From a bacterium UBP1_UBA4771 (GTDB lineage: Bacteria; Krumholzibacteriota; Krumholzibacteriia; Krumholzibacteriales; Krumholzibacteriaceae), in the NCBI GenBank assembly GCA_002403295.1, contig DHHN01000112.1, forward strand, positions 1 to 6,046: a stretch of 6,046 nt of DNA, in the 5' to 3' direction. Below the pieces are notes generated by a model, which saw only the letters and a list, made by a program, of their open reading frames with translations, ran no database searches and had not been told where the DNA came from. This document shows positions 1 to 6,046 of this stretch, piece after piece (position 1 is the stretch's first letter; each line of letters begins with the position of its first letter). The position numbers and the translations under genes are program-made.

Positions 1-147
1 CCATCGGTCTCGCCCGTATCTCGCGACCCGGCAAACGCACCGTTCGGACCGACACGCATCGTTTCCTGGAAAAGACGCCCGCAAAGATGCTACAATGGAC
101 TTGTTTCAAGCCGATCCGTGCGTCATTCCTTGAGCCCGGCACCGTCG
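1..147. other. Leader region upstream of the kinase gene
   Basis: No convincing gene lies here. The kinase reading frame has no stop codon between base 1 and base 118, but it also has no ATG, GTG or TTG before 118. Another + frame is open from the left edge to a TGA at 131-133 and could be the tail of an upstream gene, although its predicted residues show no recognisable domain. On the - strand an ATG at 59-57, preceded by AGGA, opens a 19-codon stretch running off the left edge. That could be the start of a divergent gene. None of these can be decided from this window. Confidence 0.4.
88..96 (+). promoter_or_regulatory. Possible extended -10 promoter of the kinase gene
   Basis: TGCTACAAT matches the extended -10 pattern TGnTATAAT with one mismatch in the hexamer. 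It would place a transcription start near base 103, about 45 nt before the preferred ATG at 148. No good -35 hexamer is present at 16-18 bp spacing (the bases there are GGAAAA-like), which an extended -10 can tolerate. A short CTTG-TTT-CAAG inverted repeat at 100-110 sits at the predicted start. This is pattern matching only. Promoter rules in the host lineage are unknown. Confidence 0.3.
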
Positions 148-3100
148 ATGAGAACACTCGTGCGCGTTCTTTTCCTCCTGCTCGCCGTGCATGCGTCTTC
201 GGCCGCGGCGGAGACGGTGCCGCTGCGCATGCCCGCCGGGCCGCGGCCGGTCGACGGCTGGCCGGTCATTCTCGGAAACACCATGCGGCACACCCCCGCG
301 GTCGCCGACGTCGACGGCGACGGCATGGACGAGATCGCGGTCGGCACCAGGGACGGATATGTTTTCGTCCTCGCCGGAGACGGCAAGCCGCTCTCCGGTT
401 GGCCGCGCGAGACGGGTTCGTGGGTATACCGCTCGCCCCTCCTCGAGGACATCGACGGCGACGGCATCTTCGAGGTCGCGGCCATCACGTTCGACGGCCT
501 GCTGTATATGTGGCGCATCGATGGAAGCCCCGTGCCCGGTTGGCCGGTCGATCTCGGGGACACTCCCTCGTCGTCGCCGCTCCTCGTCCGCGCGGGACCC
601 GGCGGCGAGGGCCTCATACTCGTCTCCCTCGGGGCCGGCGAAATTCATCTTCTCACCGCGAAGGGCGCCGGCTATCCGGGATGGCCGAAAACGATCTCCG
701 AGAGCACCCTGCACACGGTAACAGACACGCGTCCGACCGCCGCGGCGGATCTCGACGGAGATGGATCGCCCGAGATCCTGCACTTTTCCTCCATGGACCC
801 CGTTCTGCACGTCTGGAGACTGGACGGCAGCGATTACCCGGGATTTCCCCGTGCGATGGGAGATCGAAACGGCCTGGGGATCACCCTGGACAGCCCGACC
901 TCGCCGGGTCTCATCGCCTGCACGACCGATCGCGAGCTCTTGGTGCTCGACGTTTGGGGCCGCACGCTCTACACGATGAGCCCCCTCGACAGCGGAGATC
1001 GGTTCGCGACGTCGCCCTATTTCGTTTCCACGGGCGATGCGCCGCAGAGACACGCGGACCATCTGCTGACCGCCACAGAAGACGGCGCCGTCCATCTATG
1101 GGATAGGGAAGGACGGCTTGTGCCCGGATGGCCGATCCGGCTCAGCGGTTTCATCTACGGCCTGGAGCCGCACAAAACCGCTCGCGTCGTGCATGGTCCG
1201 CCCGTCGTAGCCGACGCGGACGGCGACGGCGAGCTCGAGATTATTCTCGGGTGCTACGACCATCATGTGTACTGCTTCGAGTTCGACGGAAGCCTCGTCC
1301 CCGGCTGGCCGGTGATGGTGGAAGACGCCGTATCGGGCACCATCGCGCTCGCCGAGCTCGACGGAGACGGAGAGATGGAGCTCGTTGTCGGGCAGATCGG
1401 CGAAACGATGTTCGCCTATCACCTCGGCGCGCCCCCCCCGGCCCGGATAGACGCCGGGCGCCCCGGAAGCAAGGCGTGCGCTTCCGCTGAATGGCCGCCG
1501 GCATATTTCGCCCCGGCGGCGGCGATCGGCCTGATGATCCTGCTGCTCGCATATCAGCTCAATCGCGAACGCCGGCGCGACGTCCGCTTCGGCGCCGAGG
1601 GGCGAACGCGCGCGGCGGCGTGCGTTCTTTTCGCCCTTCTCGCCGTACGAATCGTTTTCTCCGTCGCGAATATCCGGCGATACGAGCACGAGCGAAGCCG
1701 GCTCGCCGCCGCGGAGCCCATCGTCGAGCGCCTGCTCGCCGGCGAGCGGCGAAACGTCCAACGGATCGCTGACGAGCTCGCCGCGCGCCTCGACTCGTTC
1801 AGCATGGCCGAGCTGAGGTCGCCGCTTTCGCTTCTCGGCCACCTCGAACGTCTCGCGGATCATTACCGCTTCGATTACCGGCTCAAGGGGCTCCTCGTGA
1901 CCGACGGGGCGGGCGGCGCCGTCCTGGGAGTGGGGCTCGCCCGGGGCTTCACGAGCCTCGACGAGCTGGGCATGGACGATGGAGGCGCATCCGAACCGGT
2001 TTTGATCGAGGAAACGCCCGTCTTCGTCGAGGAGAGCGCGAGGGGCATCGGAGCCGGACCGGATTCGCTGCGCTTCTTTCTCCTCTCGAGCCTTCTCGGC
2101 CCGTTCCCCGACGCCATCGCGGACGCCACTGGCTTCTCGGCATATCTTCGCCTCGAGGGTCGGACGCTCGCGTGGGGAGGCGCCGCCCTCGCGTCGTCCC
2201 CGGGCGCGCGGCCGCGGCTCGACCGAACGCAGCCGTCGAGGAACATCACGCTCGCATGCGCCGCCGGCAGGCCTCGGTTGTCGATTCATCTCGCGATGGA
2301 GGACTTCGACAGAGCGTCTTGCGACTGGATAAACGTCCTGATCGCCATGCTTCTGCCCGCCCTCTACTTGTACCTGAGCGCCGGCCGCGCCGGATTCGAG
2401 CGGGTACGCCTCGGGTGGTGGTGGATGCCGCTCTTCGCGGCCGCCTACATCGCCGGCCTCGTCGCGCTCAGGGGCGGAGCGATGGAAGCGAAGCCGGTGC
2501 CGCTCGCCGGCCGGTCGCTCGAAGTATCCCTGCACACGGCGGGGCTTCTCGGCCTCGTCATGGCGGCGCGCAACGTCGCCGGTTCACGACGACGCTCGCG
2601 GCTCGACATCACGCTTCTCGGATCCTACCTCCTCGTCGGCCTGATACCGCTCGCCGCGATCCTCATCGCCGTGACCGGCCTCGTCCGGGACGTTCAATAC
2701 CGCGTCGTCCGCGACTCGATCGCCGAGCTCGTCGATAGAGCCGACAATCTCGCGACTTCATACGTGGGCCGGTTCGATTTCGCCGCCAGGCTCGACGCCG
2801 CGGGCCGGCGGCTCCTCGATCGACCCCCGGAGATCGGCTGGTTCAACTTCGTCGCCGAAAACCACTTCCTGTTCACGTACGATCTGCCCGCCGCCTTTAT
2901 CACCCTCCGGGCTCACGACAGAAAGGATCCCAGCCGGTACTTCACGGGGTATTCCTATCGCGCGACGCGCACCGACAAGTTCTATTCGAAACGTCCGGCG
3001 TGGGCGGGGGATGAAAACGTCAAGGGTCTCTTCCTCGACAACGGCGAGCCCGTCATACGAGCGTTACGGACATTCCGAACCCGCGGCATCGAGGCCCAGA

Positions 3101-4335
3101 TGGCGGGGCACATCCCTCTCGATAGGGCGATCCTCGAGAGCATCGAGAGGCGCCTTCACGCCCTTCCCTTCCTGCCCTATGTCCGGCTCGAATCAGCGTG
3201 GCCGGAATCGGCCCGCGCGCGCCACCGCGGCCCGAGATGGTACATTCCTTTCAACACCGACATCATATTGCACGCGCGGGACTGGGGCACGGGAAGACCG
3301 CGCTGGATCGCGTTCCGCGCAAGCGCCTATCTGCCCCCGGGACGGGAGCGATGGGCCATCATCCTTCCGATGTCCCTGCTTATTATCCTGCCGCTCGGGC
3401 TGTCGTTCTGGGGCGCGTACTCGACCTACCAGCGGACGGTGCAGCCGCTGAGACGCCTGCTCGTGGGGATCCGGCGGGTCGAAACGGGCGACATGGAGTA
3501 CCGGCTCAAGGATACCGGCCGCTCAGAGGTCGCCACGGCCGCCCGCGCGTTCGACCGGATGGCCGAAAGCCTGAAGACGAATATCCGCGAGCTCGCCGAG
3601 AAGAAAAAGGTCGAGGAGGTGAGCGAGCTCAAGAGCCATTTCATCTCCATGGTCAGTCACGACCTAAAAACCCCGCTCGCCTCGATCCAGGGAGCCGCCG
3701 AGAATATCCTCGAGGAGCTCGCGGGCCCCGTGTCGGAGCGCCAGCGCACGTACCTCGAGATGATTCTCCGGAGCAGCAACAATCTTCAGCACATGATCTC
3801 GAACCTTCTGGATCTCTCGCGCATCGAGAGCGGCCACATGACGCTCGATATCGAGACGCTCGACATGAAACGCGAAGCGGAGCACGTCCTGAGATTCATC
3901 CAGCCGCTTCTCGACGAAAAGGAGATCGAAACGCGCATCGCCGTCGAGGCGAGTCATACGGCAATAGGCGCGGACAGGACGAGGTTGTGGCAGATTCTCA
4001 ATAACATCGTTTCAAACGCCGTCCGTTTCTCGCCTCGGGGAGGCAGGATCGACATCCGGATCGCGGACGGTATCGCGCCCGGAGCGGACGAGAGGCCGAT
4101 GCTCATAACGACGATCGTCGACCAGGGGCCTGGGATCACGGAGGACGAGGAACCCCGGCTCTTCGAGCCGTTCTTTACGTGGCCCTCGGAAGCGGCGAGC
4201 GCCCGCCGGGCCGGTCTCGGTCTCGCCATCGTCAAGCAGCTCGTGGAGCTCCATGGCGGCAGCGTTTCGATGAGACGGTCCGAAGAAGGGGGCGCGAGCT
4301 TCACATTCACCATGCCGGCACAAAAGGCGCTTTGA
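148..4335 (+). CDS. Giant sensor histidine kinase with N-terminal extracytoplasmic beta-propeller
   Basis: Membrane sensor kinase of 1395 aa that autophosphorylates on His and should pass phosphate to the regulator encoded downstream. Residues 1-21 form a signal peptide (basic start, Leu-rich core, SSAAA-ET cleavage site). Residues 37-426 are a propeller of about 47-residue blades. Predicted membrane helices are near 452-471, 489-509, 726-745, 756-776, 792-810, 821-845 and 1070-1090. They leave two further extracytoplasmic regions (about 510-725 and 846-1068), possibly Cache-like but not identified. HAMP follows at 1091-1145, then a charged coiled coil. HisKA has SHDLKTP with phosphoacceptor His1171. 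The HATPase has N-box Asn1286/Asn1290, G1 DQGPG from Asp1325, F-box LFEPFF (1338-1343) and G2 GLGLA from Gly1356, so it looks catalytically competent. Most kinases are 350-700 aa, so this one is unusually long. ATG 148 was chosen because it starts the signal peptide directly. GTG at 118 would add ten residues. Neither start has a clear Shine-Dalgarno. Confidence 0.93.
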   Translation: MRTLVRVLFLLLAVHASSAAAETVPLRMPAGPRPVDGWPVILGNTMRHTPAVADVDGDGMDEIAVGTRDGYVFVLAGDGKPLSGWPRETGSWVYRSPLLEDIDGDGIFEVAAITFDGLLYMWRIDGSPVPGWPVDLGDTPSSSPLLVRAGPGGEGLILVSLGAGEIHLLTAKGAGYPGWPKTISESTLHTVTDTRPTAAADLDGDGSPEILHFSSMDPVLHVWRLDGSDYPGFPRAMGDRNGLGITLDSPTSPGLIACTTDRELLVLDVWGRTLYTMSPLDSGDRFATSPYFVSTGDAPQRHADHLLTATEDGAVHLWDREGRLVPGWPIRLSGFIYGLEPHKTARVVHGPPVVADADGDGELEIILGCYDHHVYCFEFDGSLVPGWPVMVEDAVSGTIALAELDGDGEMELVVGQIGETMFAYHLGAPPPARIDAGRPGSKACASAEWPPAYFAPAAAIGLMILLLAYQLNRERRRDVRFGAEGRTRAAACVLFALLAVRIVFSVANIRRYEHERSRLAAAEPIVERLLAGERRNVQRIADELAARLDSFSMAELRSPLSLLGHLERLADHYRFDYRLKGLLVTDGAGGAVLGVGLARGFTSLDELGMDDGGASEPVLIEETPVFVEESARGIGAGPDSLRFFLLSSLLGPFPDAIADATGFSAYLRLEGRTLAWGGAALASSPGARPRLDRTQPSRNITLACAAGRPRLSIHLAMEDFDRASCDWINVLIAMLLPALYLYLSAGRAGFERVRLGWWWMPLFAAAYIAGLVALRGGAMEAKPVPLAGRSLEVSLHTAGLLGLVMAARNVAGSRRRSRLDITLLGSYLLVGLIPLAAILIAVTGLVRDVQYRVVRDSIAELVDRADNLATSYVGRFDFAARLDAAGRRLLDRPPEIGWFNFVAENHFLFTYDLPAAFITLRAHDRKDPSRYFTGYSYRATRTDKFYSKRPAWAGDENVKGLFLDNGEPVIRALRTFRTRGIEAQMAGHIPLDRAILESIERRLHALPFLPYVRLESAWPESARARHRGPRWYIPFNTDIILHARDWGTGRPRWIAFRASAYLPPGRERWAIILPMSLLIILPLGLSFWGAYSTYQRTVQPLRRLLVGIRRVETGDMEYRLKDTGRSEVATAARAFDRMAESLKTNIRELAEKKKVEEVSELKSHFISMVSHDLKTPLASIQGAAENILEELAGPVSERQRTYLEMILRSSNNLQHMISNLLDLSRIESGHMTLDIETLDMKREAEHVLRFIQPLLDEKEIETRIAVEASHTAIGADRTRLWQILNNIVSNAVRFSPRGGRIDIRIADGIAPGADERPMLITTIVDQGPGITEDEEPRLFEPFFTWPSEAASARRAGLGLAIVKQLVELHGGSVSMRRSEEGGASFTFTMPAQKAL
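256..1425 (+). repeat. Coding repeats: about eight FG-GAP/VCBS-like propeller blades
   Basis: Protein-level repeats within the kinase, in numbering from ATG 148. GWP or GFP marks recur at residues 37, 84, 131, 178, 232, 327 and 386, giving an initial period of exactly 47 residues. Calcium-loop-like DxDGDG or LDGDG motifs, followed by xxE(I/V/L), occur at 54, 101, 201, 356 and about 403. Blades near 150, 250 and 290-330 keep the strand pattern but have lost the acidic loop. The motif resembles FG-GAP/VCBS repeats of extracellular propellers, where the Asp-rich loop binds Ca2+. By family knowledge such domains bind proteins or glycans. The ligand here is unknown. Seven or eight blades are possible because the first and last strands may close one blade together. 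Confidence 0.85.
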
Positions 4336-4340
4336 GCGCC
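4326..4340 (+). other. Short GC hairpin across the kinase stop codon
   Basis: GGCGC-TTTGA-GCGCC is a perfect 5-bp stem with a 5-nt loop that contains the TGA stop (4333-4335). No T-run follows, so it is not a standard intrinsic terminator. It could slow polymerase, protect the 3' end of the mRNA, or be chance in GC-rich DNA. Confidence 0.25.
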
Positions 4341-4360
4341 ATCGATCGCCGCCGATTGGC

Positions 4361-4375
4361 GCGCAGTTTATGCGC
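4361..4375 (+). promoter_or_regulatory. Putative enhancer (UAS) for the NtrC-type regulator, GCGCA-N5-TGCGC
   Basis: This is a perfect 5-bp inverted repeat, GCGCA-GTTTA-TGCGC, with its GCGC cores 11 bp apart (one helical turn). Its centre is about 144 bp upstream of the start predicted from the -24/-12 element at 4486-4501, within the usual 80-200 bp range for enhancers of sigma-54 activators. The same architecture recurs after the regulator gene at 5983-5997. The layout resembles NtrC sites (half-sites one turn apart around an AT-rich centre) but the half-site sequence differs. Assignment to the adjacent regulator is inferred from position and recurrence. Confidence 0.45.
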
Positions 4376-4410
4376 ACCGATGGTCCGGATTGGCCAGAAA
4401 CAAGCGGCTC

Positions 4411-4456
4411 GCGAATTTGTATTTTCCTGAACAACTTGTTGAATTACAATATAGAT
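4411..4456. promoter_or_regulatory. AT-rich spacer with IHF-like site and possible -10
   Basis: Only 13 of 46 bases are G or C (28%), a sharp drop in GC-rich DNA. GAACAA-CTTG-TTG at 4429-4441 matches the IHF consensus WATCAANNNNTTR apart from two positions. It contains the inverted repeat AACAA-C-TTGTT. It lies between the putative enhancer and the -24/-12 element, around -77, where a DNA-bending site is typical of sigma-54 promoters. TACAAT at 4445-4450 could alternatively be a sigma-70 -10, but no -35 hexamer is recognisable at 16-18 bp. Whether the host has IHF or only HU is unknown. Confidence 0.3.
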
Positions 4457-4485
4457 GCGGCGCCGCCCCCTGGTGCCGCTCCGGG

Positions 4486-4501
4486 TGGCCTTGTCCTTGC
4501 A
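4486..4501 (+). promoter_or_regulatory. Putative sigma-54 promoter (-24/-12) of the response regulator gene
   Basis: TGGCCTTGTCCTTGCA fits the sigma-54 consensus TGGCACG-N4-TTGCW. GG at 4487-4488 and GC at 4499-4500 are separated by exactly 10 bp, the invariant spacing. The TGGC and TTGCA ends match fully, while the ACG part reads CTT. The predicted start is near 4512, giving a leader of about 35 nt to the TTG start. The gene it precedes encodes a sigma-54 activator with an intact GAFTGA loop, and an enhancer-like dyad lies upstream, so autoregulation is plausible. A single 16-bp match can arise by chance. The context raises confidence. Confidence 0.55.
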
Positions 4502-4533
4502 ATCGGAGCGCTCGACACTCAATCCCGGGAAAT

Positions 4534-4539
4534 GGAGGA
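4534..4539 (+). promoter_or_regulatory. Ribosome-binding site that sets a TTG start
   Basis: GGAGGA lies 7 nt upstream of TTG 4547, which is ideal spacing. An in-frame ATG at 4532 overlaps this sequence and has no Shine-Dalgarno of its own. The longest open frame, from ATG 4370, would translate the enhancer-side and promoter sequence and add 59 residues unlike any receiver-domain leader. The TTG start leaves a 12-residue tail before the first receiver strand, which is normal for the family. Confidence 0.6.
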
Positions 4540-4546
4540 ATTGATC

Positions 4547-5944
4547 TTGTTTCCACCGAAGACCGGCCGCGAGAGTTCGGCGCACATACTGATCGTCGAT
4601 GACGACGACGACCTGAGGCTGATCGTATCCGATCGTCTCGCGATTGCCGGATACAGGGTCAACCAGGCATCGAGCCTTCGCGAAGCGCTCGAGCAGCTCG
4701 ATCGCGAAAACCACCAGGTCGTGCTTCTCGATATCTACCTCCCCGACCAGACCGGCATCGAAGGGCTCAGGGCGATCCGGGCGCGCCACGCCTCGCTCCC
4801 CGTGATCATCATGACGGCGCACGGAACGATCGATATGGCGGTCGAAGCGATGAAGGAGGGCGCGTACGAATTCGTCACGAAGCCCCTCGACTTCAAGCGT
4901 CTCGGCATGCTGGTCGAACGCGCGATCGAGAGCACCCAGCTCAAGCGGGAGATCGATTACCTCCGGCGCGCCACGGACGAGCCGTTCATGGAGATCATCG
5001 GAGAACGGACGGGACTCAAGGCCGCGATGTCCCTCGTCAAGCTCGTCGCCGACTCCGATACGACGGTCCTCCTGCGCGGGGAGACCGGAACCGGCAAGGA
5101 AGTGATCGCGAGGGCCATCCACCGCCTCTCGCAGAGAAGACCGAGGCCATTCGTCGTCGCCAACTGCGCCGCGATCCCCCGCGAGCTCATGGAGAGCGAG
5201 ATGTTCGGCCATAGGAAAGGCGCCTTCACGGGGGCGATCGCGGATCACTCGGGATTCTTCGAGACCACCGGAAACGGCACGCTGCTGCTGGATGAAATCG
5301 GCGATCTCAACCTGGACCTTCAGGCGAAGATCCTCCGGGTGCTCGAGGACGGATCGTACAGAAAAGTCGGTTCGTCGACGACGCTTCGCAACCGAGCCCG
5401 GATCATCGCCTCAACCCATCAGCCGCTCGAGAAGATGATGCAGGAGGGGCGTTTCAGGGAGGATCTCTTCTACCGACTCAACGTGATGCCGATCCTCCTC
5501 CCCCCCCTTCGCGAGCGAAAGGAAGACATCCCGGAGTTCGCGAGGTATTTCCTGCGAATCTGCGCCCGCGGGAATCACTCGCGCGAAATGGACCTAACGG
5601 ACGAGGCCGTCGCCGTGCTCGAGGATCATCCATGGCGGGGAAATTTGCGCGAGCTCAGAAACTGCATGGAGCGTCTCGCGATCGCGGCGCCGGGCAGGAC
5701 GATAGAGGCGGAGGACGTGCGTCTGCTGCTCCATCACCGCCCCGCCGAGGAGCAGGATTTTCCGATCCGGCAGTTGCGCGATTTGGAGCGGCGGGCGATC
5801 ATGGCGACTCTCGAGAGGCTCGACGGCAACCGGACGAAGGCGGCGGAGGCCCTCGGCATCGGCAGGCGCACCCTGCAGAACAAGCTCAAGCAATACAACA
5901 TCCCGGAAGATCGGACGCCCGAAAGATCCGGGACGTCATCATAG
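4547..5944 (+). CDS. Sigma-54-dependent NtrC-family response regulator
   Basis: Cytoplasmic transcriptional activator of 465 aa (numbered from TTG 4547), of the NtrC/ZraR/AtoC type. Receiver domain about 12-125: acidic pocket Asp18-20, phosphoacceptor Asp62 (LLDIYLPD), Thr90 (MTAHG) and Lys112 (TKP). AAA+ domain about 148-375: Walker A GETGTGKE 178-185, the sigma-54 contact loop GAFTGA 225-230, Walker B LLLDEIGD with Asp249/Glu250, arginine-finger region RFREDLFYRL 302-311, and sensor II WRGNLREL 363-370 (usually WPGN). The Fis-type HTH spans about 408-450 (KAAEALGIGRRTLQNKL). All parts are present, and the length is typical (440-480 aa). On phosphorylation it should oligomerise on enhancer DNA and drive open-complex formation by sigma-54 polymerase. 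It follows the kinase by 211 bp on the same strand, so cognate pairing is likely, though it probably has its own promoter. The start could alternatively be ATG 4532. A specific gene name is not justified. Confidence 0.95.
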   Translation: MFPPKTGRESSAHILIVDDDDDLRLIVSDRLAIAGYRVNQASSLREALEQLDRENHQVVLLDIYLPDQTGIEGLRAIRARHASLPVIIMTAHGTIDMAVEAMKEGAYEFVTKPLDFKRLGMLVERAIESTQLKREIDYLRRATDEPFMEIIGERTGLKAAMSLVKLVADSDTTVLLRGETGTGKEVIARAIHRLSQRRPRPFVVANCAAIPRELMESEMFGHRKGAFTGAIADHSGFFETTGNGTLLLDEIGDLNLDLQAKILRVLEDGSYRKVGSSTTLRNRARIIASTHQPLEKMMQEGRFREDLFYRLNVMPILLPPLRERKEDIPEFARYFLRICARGNHSREMDLTDEAVAVLEDHPWRGNLRELRNCMERLAIAAPGRTIEAEDVRLLLHHRPAEEQDFPIRQLRDLERRAIMATLERLDGNRTKAAEALGIGRRTLQNKLKQYNIPEDRTPERSGTSS

Positions 5945-5981
5945 CCCAGGATTGAAGATACGGCCTCTCGAATCCCACGAT

Positions 5982-6020
5982 AGCGCACATATTGCGCAGT
6001 TGTGCGCTGAACGTGCGCAC
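5982..6020. promoter_or_regulatory. Phased array of four GCGC-centred operator boxes
   Basis: AGCGCAC (5982-5988), TGCGCA (5993-5998), GTGCGCT (6002-6008) and the palindrome GTGCGCAC (6013-6020) have GCGC cores centred at 5984.5, 5995.5, 6005.5 and 6016.5. The steps are 11, 10 and 11 bp, so all face the same side of the helix. Neighbouring boxes form dyads: GCGCA-N5-TGCGC at 5983-5997 (perfect, identical in plan to 4361-4375), GCGCA-N4-TGCGC at 5994-6007, and an imperfect one at 6004-6018. The outer AGCGCAC/GTGCGCT pair is itself a perfect 7-bp inverted repeat. It is probably a cooperative binding site for the Fis-type HTH of the upstream regulator, serving a gene past the right edge. A repressor operator for that gene is the alternative. 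Confidence 0.5.
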
Positions 6021-6037
6021 CAGGCGGAACCTTTACC

Positions 6038-6042
6038 AAGGA
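6038..6042 (+). promoter_or_regulatory. Possible ribosome-binding site of a gene starting beyond the window
   Basis: AAGGA lies 4 nt before the right edge. If it is a Shine-Dalgarno, a start codon would be expected at about 6047-6052, just outside. That would put the box array only 30-65 bp upstream of a coding start, which favours an operator or promoter-proximal role over a distant enhancer. The motif is short and common, so the support is weak. Confidence 0.2.
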
Positions 6043-6046
6043 CATT

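Noticed and set aside
1..59. Divergent - strand gene starting at ATG 59-57 with AGGA upstream
   Set aside because: Only 19 codons are visible, no motif is recognisable, and short open stretches are common in GC-rich DNA. It was left undecided and not called.
67..83. Possible -24/-12 element before the kinase gene (TGG...GCA)
   Set aside because: GG to GC spacing is 11 bp and not the required 10, and neither half matches beyond the core dinucleotides.
87..1106. Long + strand open frame in another phase over the kinase start (Arg/His-rich product)
   Set aside because: It is a frame shadow of a GC-rich gene. The product is Arg-rich and low-complexity without any domain, while the overlapping frame encodes clear propeller repeats.
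1096..2535. 479-codon open frame on the - strand inside the kinase
   Set aside because: It lies antisense to a well-supported gene, has no recognisable domain, and its charged composition is typical of an antisense shadow.
4307..5248. 313-codon - strand open frame over the regulator start
   Set aside because: It is antisense to the receiver and AAA+ motifs and has no domain of its own.
5914..5937. Hairpin GACGCCCG / CGGG-A-CGTC at the end of the regulator gene as a terminator
   Set aside because: The 8-bp stem has a bulged A, lies inside the coding sequence, and has no T-run after it. It partly reflects an imperfect tandem duplication at 5902-5935 (CCCGGAAGATC / CCCGAAAGATC).
1..6046. CRISPR arrays, tRNA or rRNA genes, insertion sequences, attachment sites
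   Set aside because: No regularly spaced direct repeats of array type, no tRNA-like cloverleaf, no transposase frame or flanking terminal repeats were seen.

Overview
The window is GC-rich bacterial DNA (roughly 63-66% G+C by eye, not computed). It holds one complete two-component system on the + strand. The first gene encodes a very large membrane sensor histidine kinase. The second encodes an NtrC-class, sigma-54-dependent response regulator. High G+C, an N-terminal beta-propeller of DxDGDG/GWP repeats, and a sigma-54 activator suggest an uncultured or deep-branching Gram-negative lineage of the Eisenbacteria / Krumholzibacteriota / Latescibacterota / Gemmatimonadota kind. That placement is an impression and not a phylogenetic result.

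Layout. Bases 1-147 are the leader of the kinase gene, with a possible extended -10 promoter at 88-96. Bases 148-4335 encode the kinase: signal peptide, extracytoplasmic beta-propeller, two further extracytoplasmic regions separated by membrane helices, HAMP, HisKA and HATPase. Bases 4336-4546 form a 211-base intergenic region that looks like a complete sigma-54 control region. It contains an inverted GCGCA-N5-TGCGC repeat (4361-4375), a 46-base AT-rich stretch with an IHF-like sequence, and a -24/-12 element with exact spacing (4486-4501). A GGAGGA ribosome-binding site then sits 7 nt before a TTG start at 4547. Bases 4547-5944 encode the regulator (receiver, AAA+ with GAFTGA, Fis-type HTH). 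Bases 5945-6046 are non-coding within the window and carry four GCGC-centred boxes spaced 11, 10 and 11 bp. They repeat the architecture of the 4361-4375 element.

How it may work. The kinase would sense something outside the cytoplasmic membrane and phosphorylate the regulator at Asp62. The activated regulator would form an ATPase ring and activate sigma-54 polymerase. The shared GCGCA-N5-TGCGC element upstream of the regulator gene and downstream of it suggests that the regulator controls its own promoter and also a target gene that begins just beyond the right edge. The protein families are clear from sequence. The DNA-site assignments are inference from pattern and spacing.
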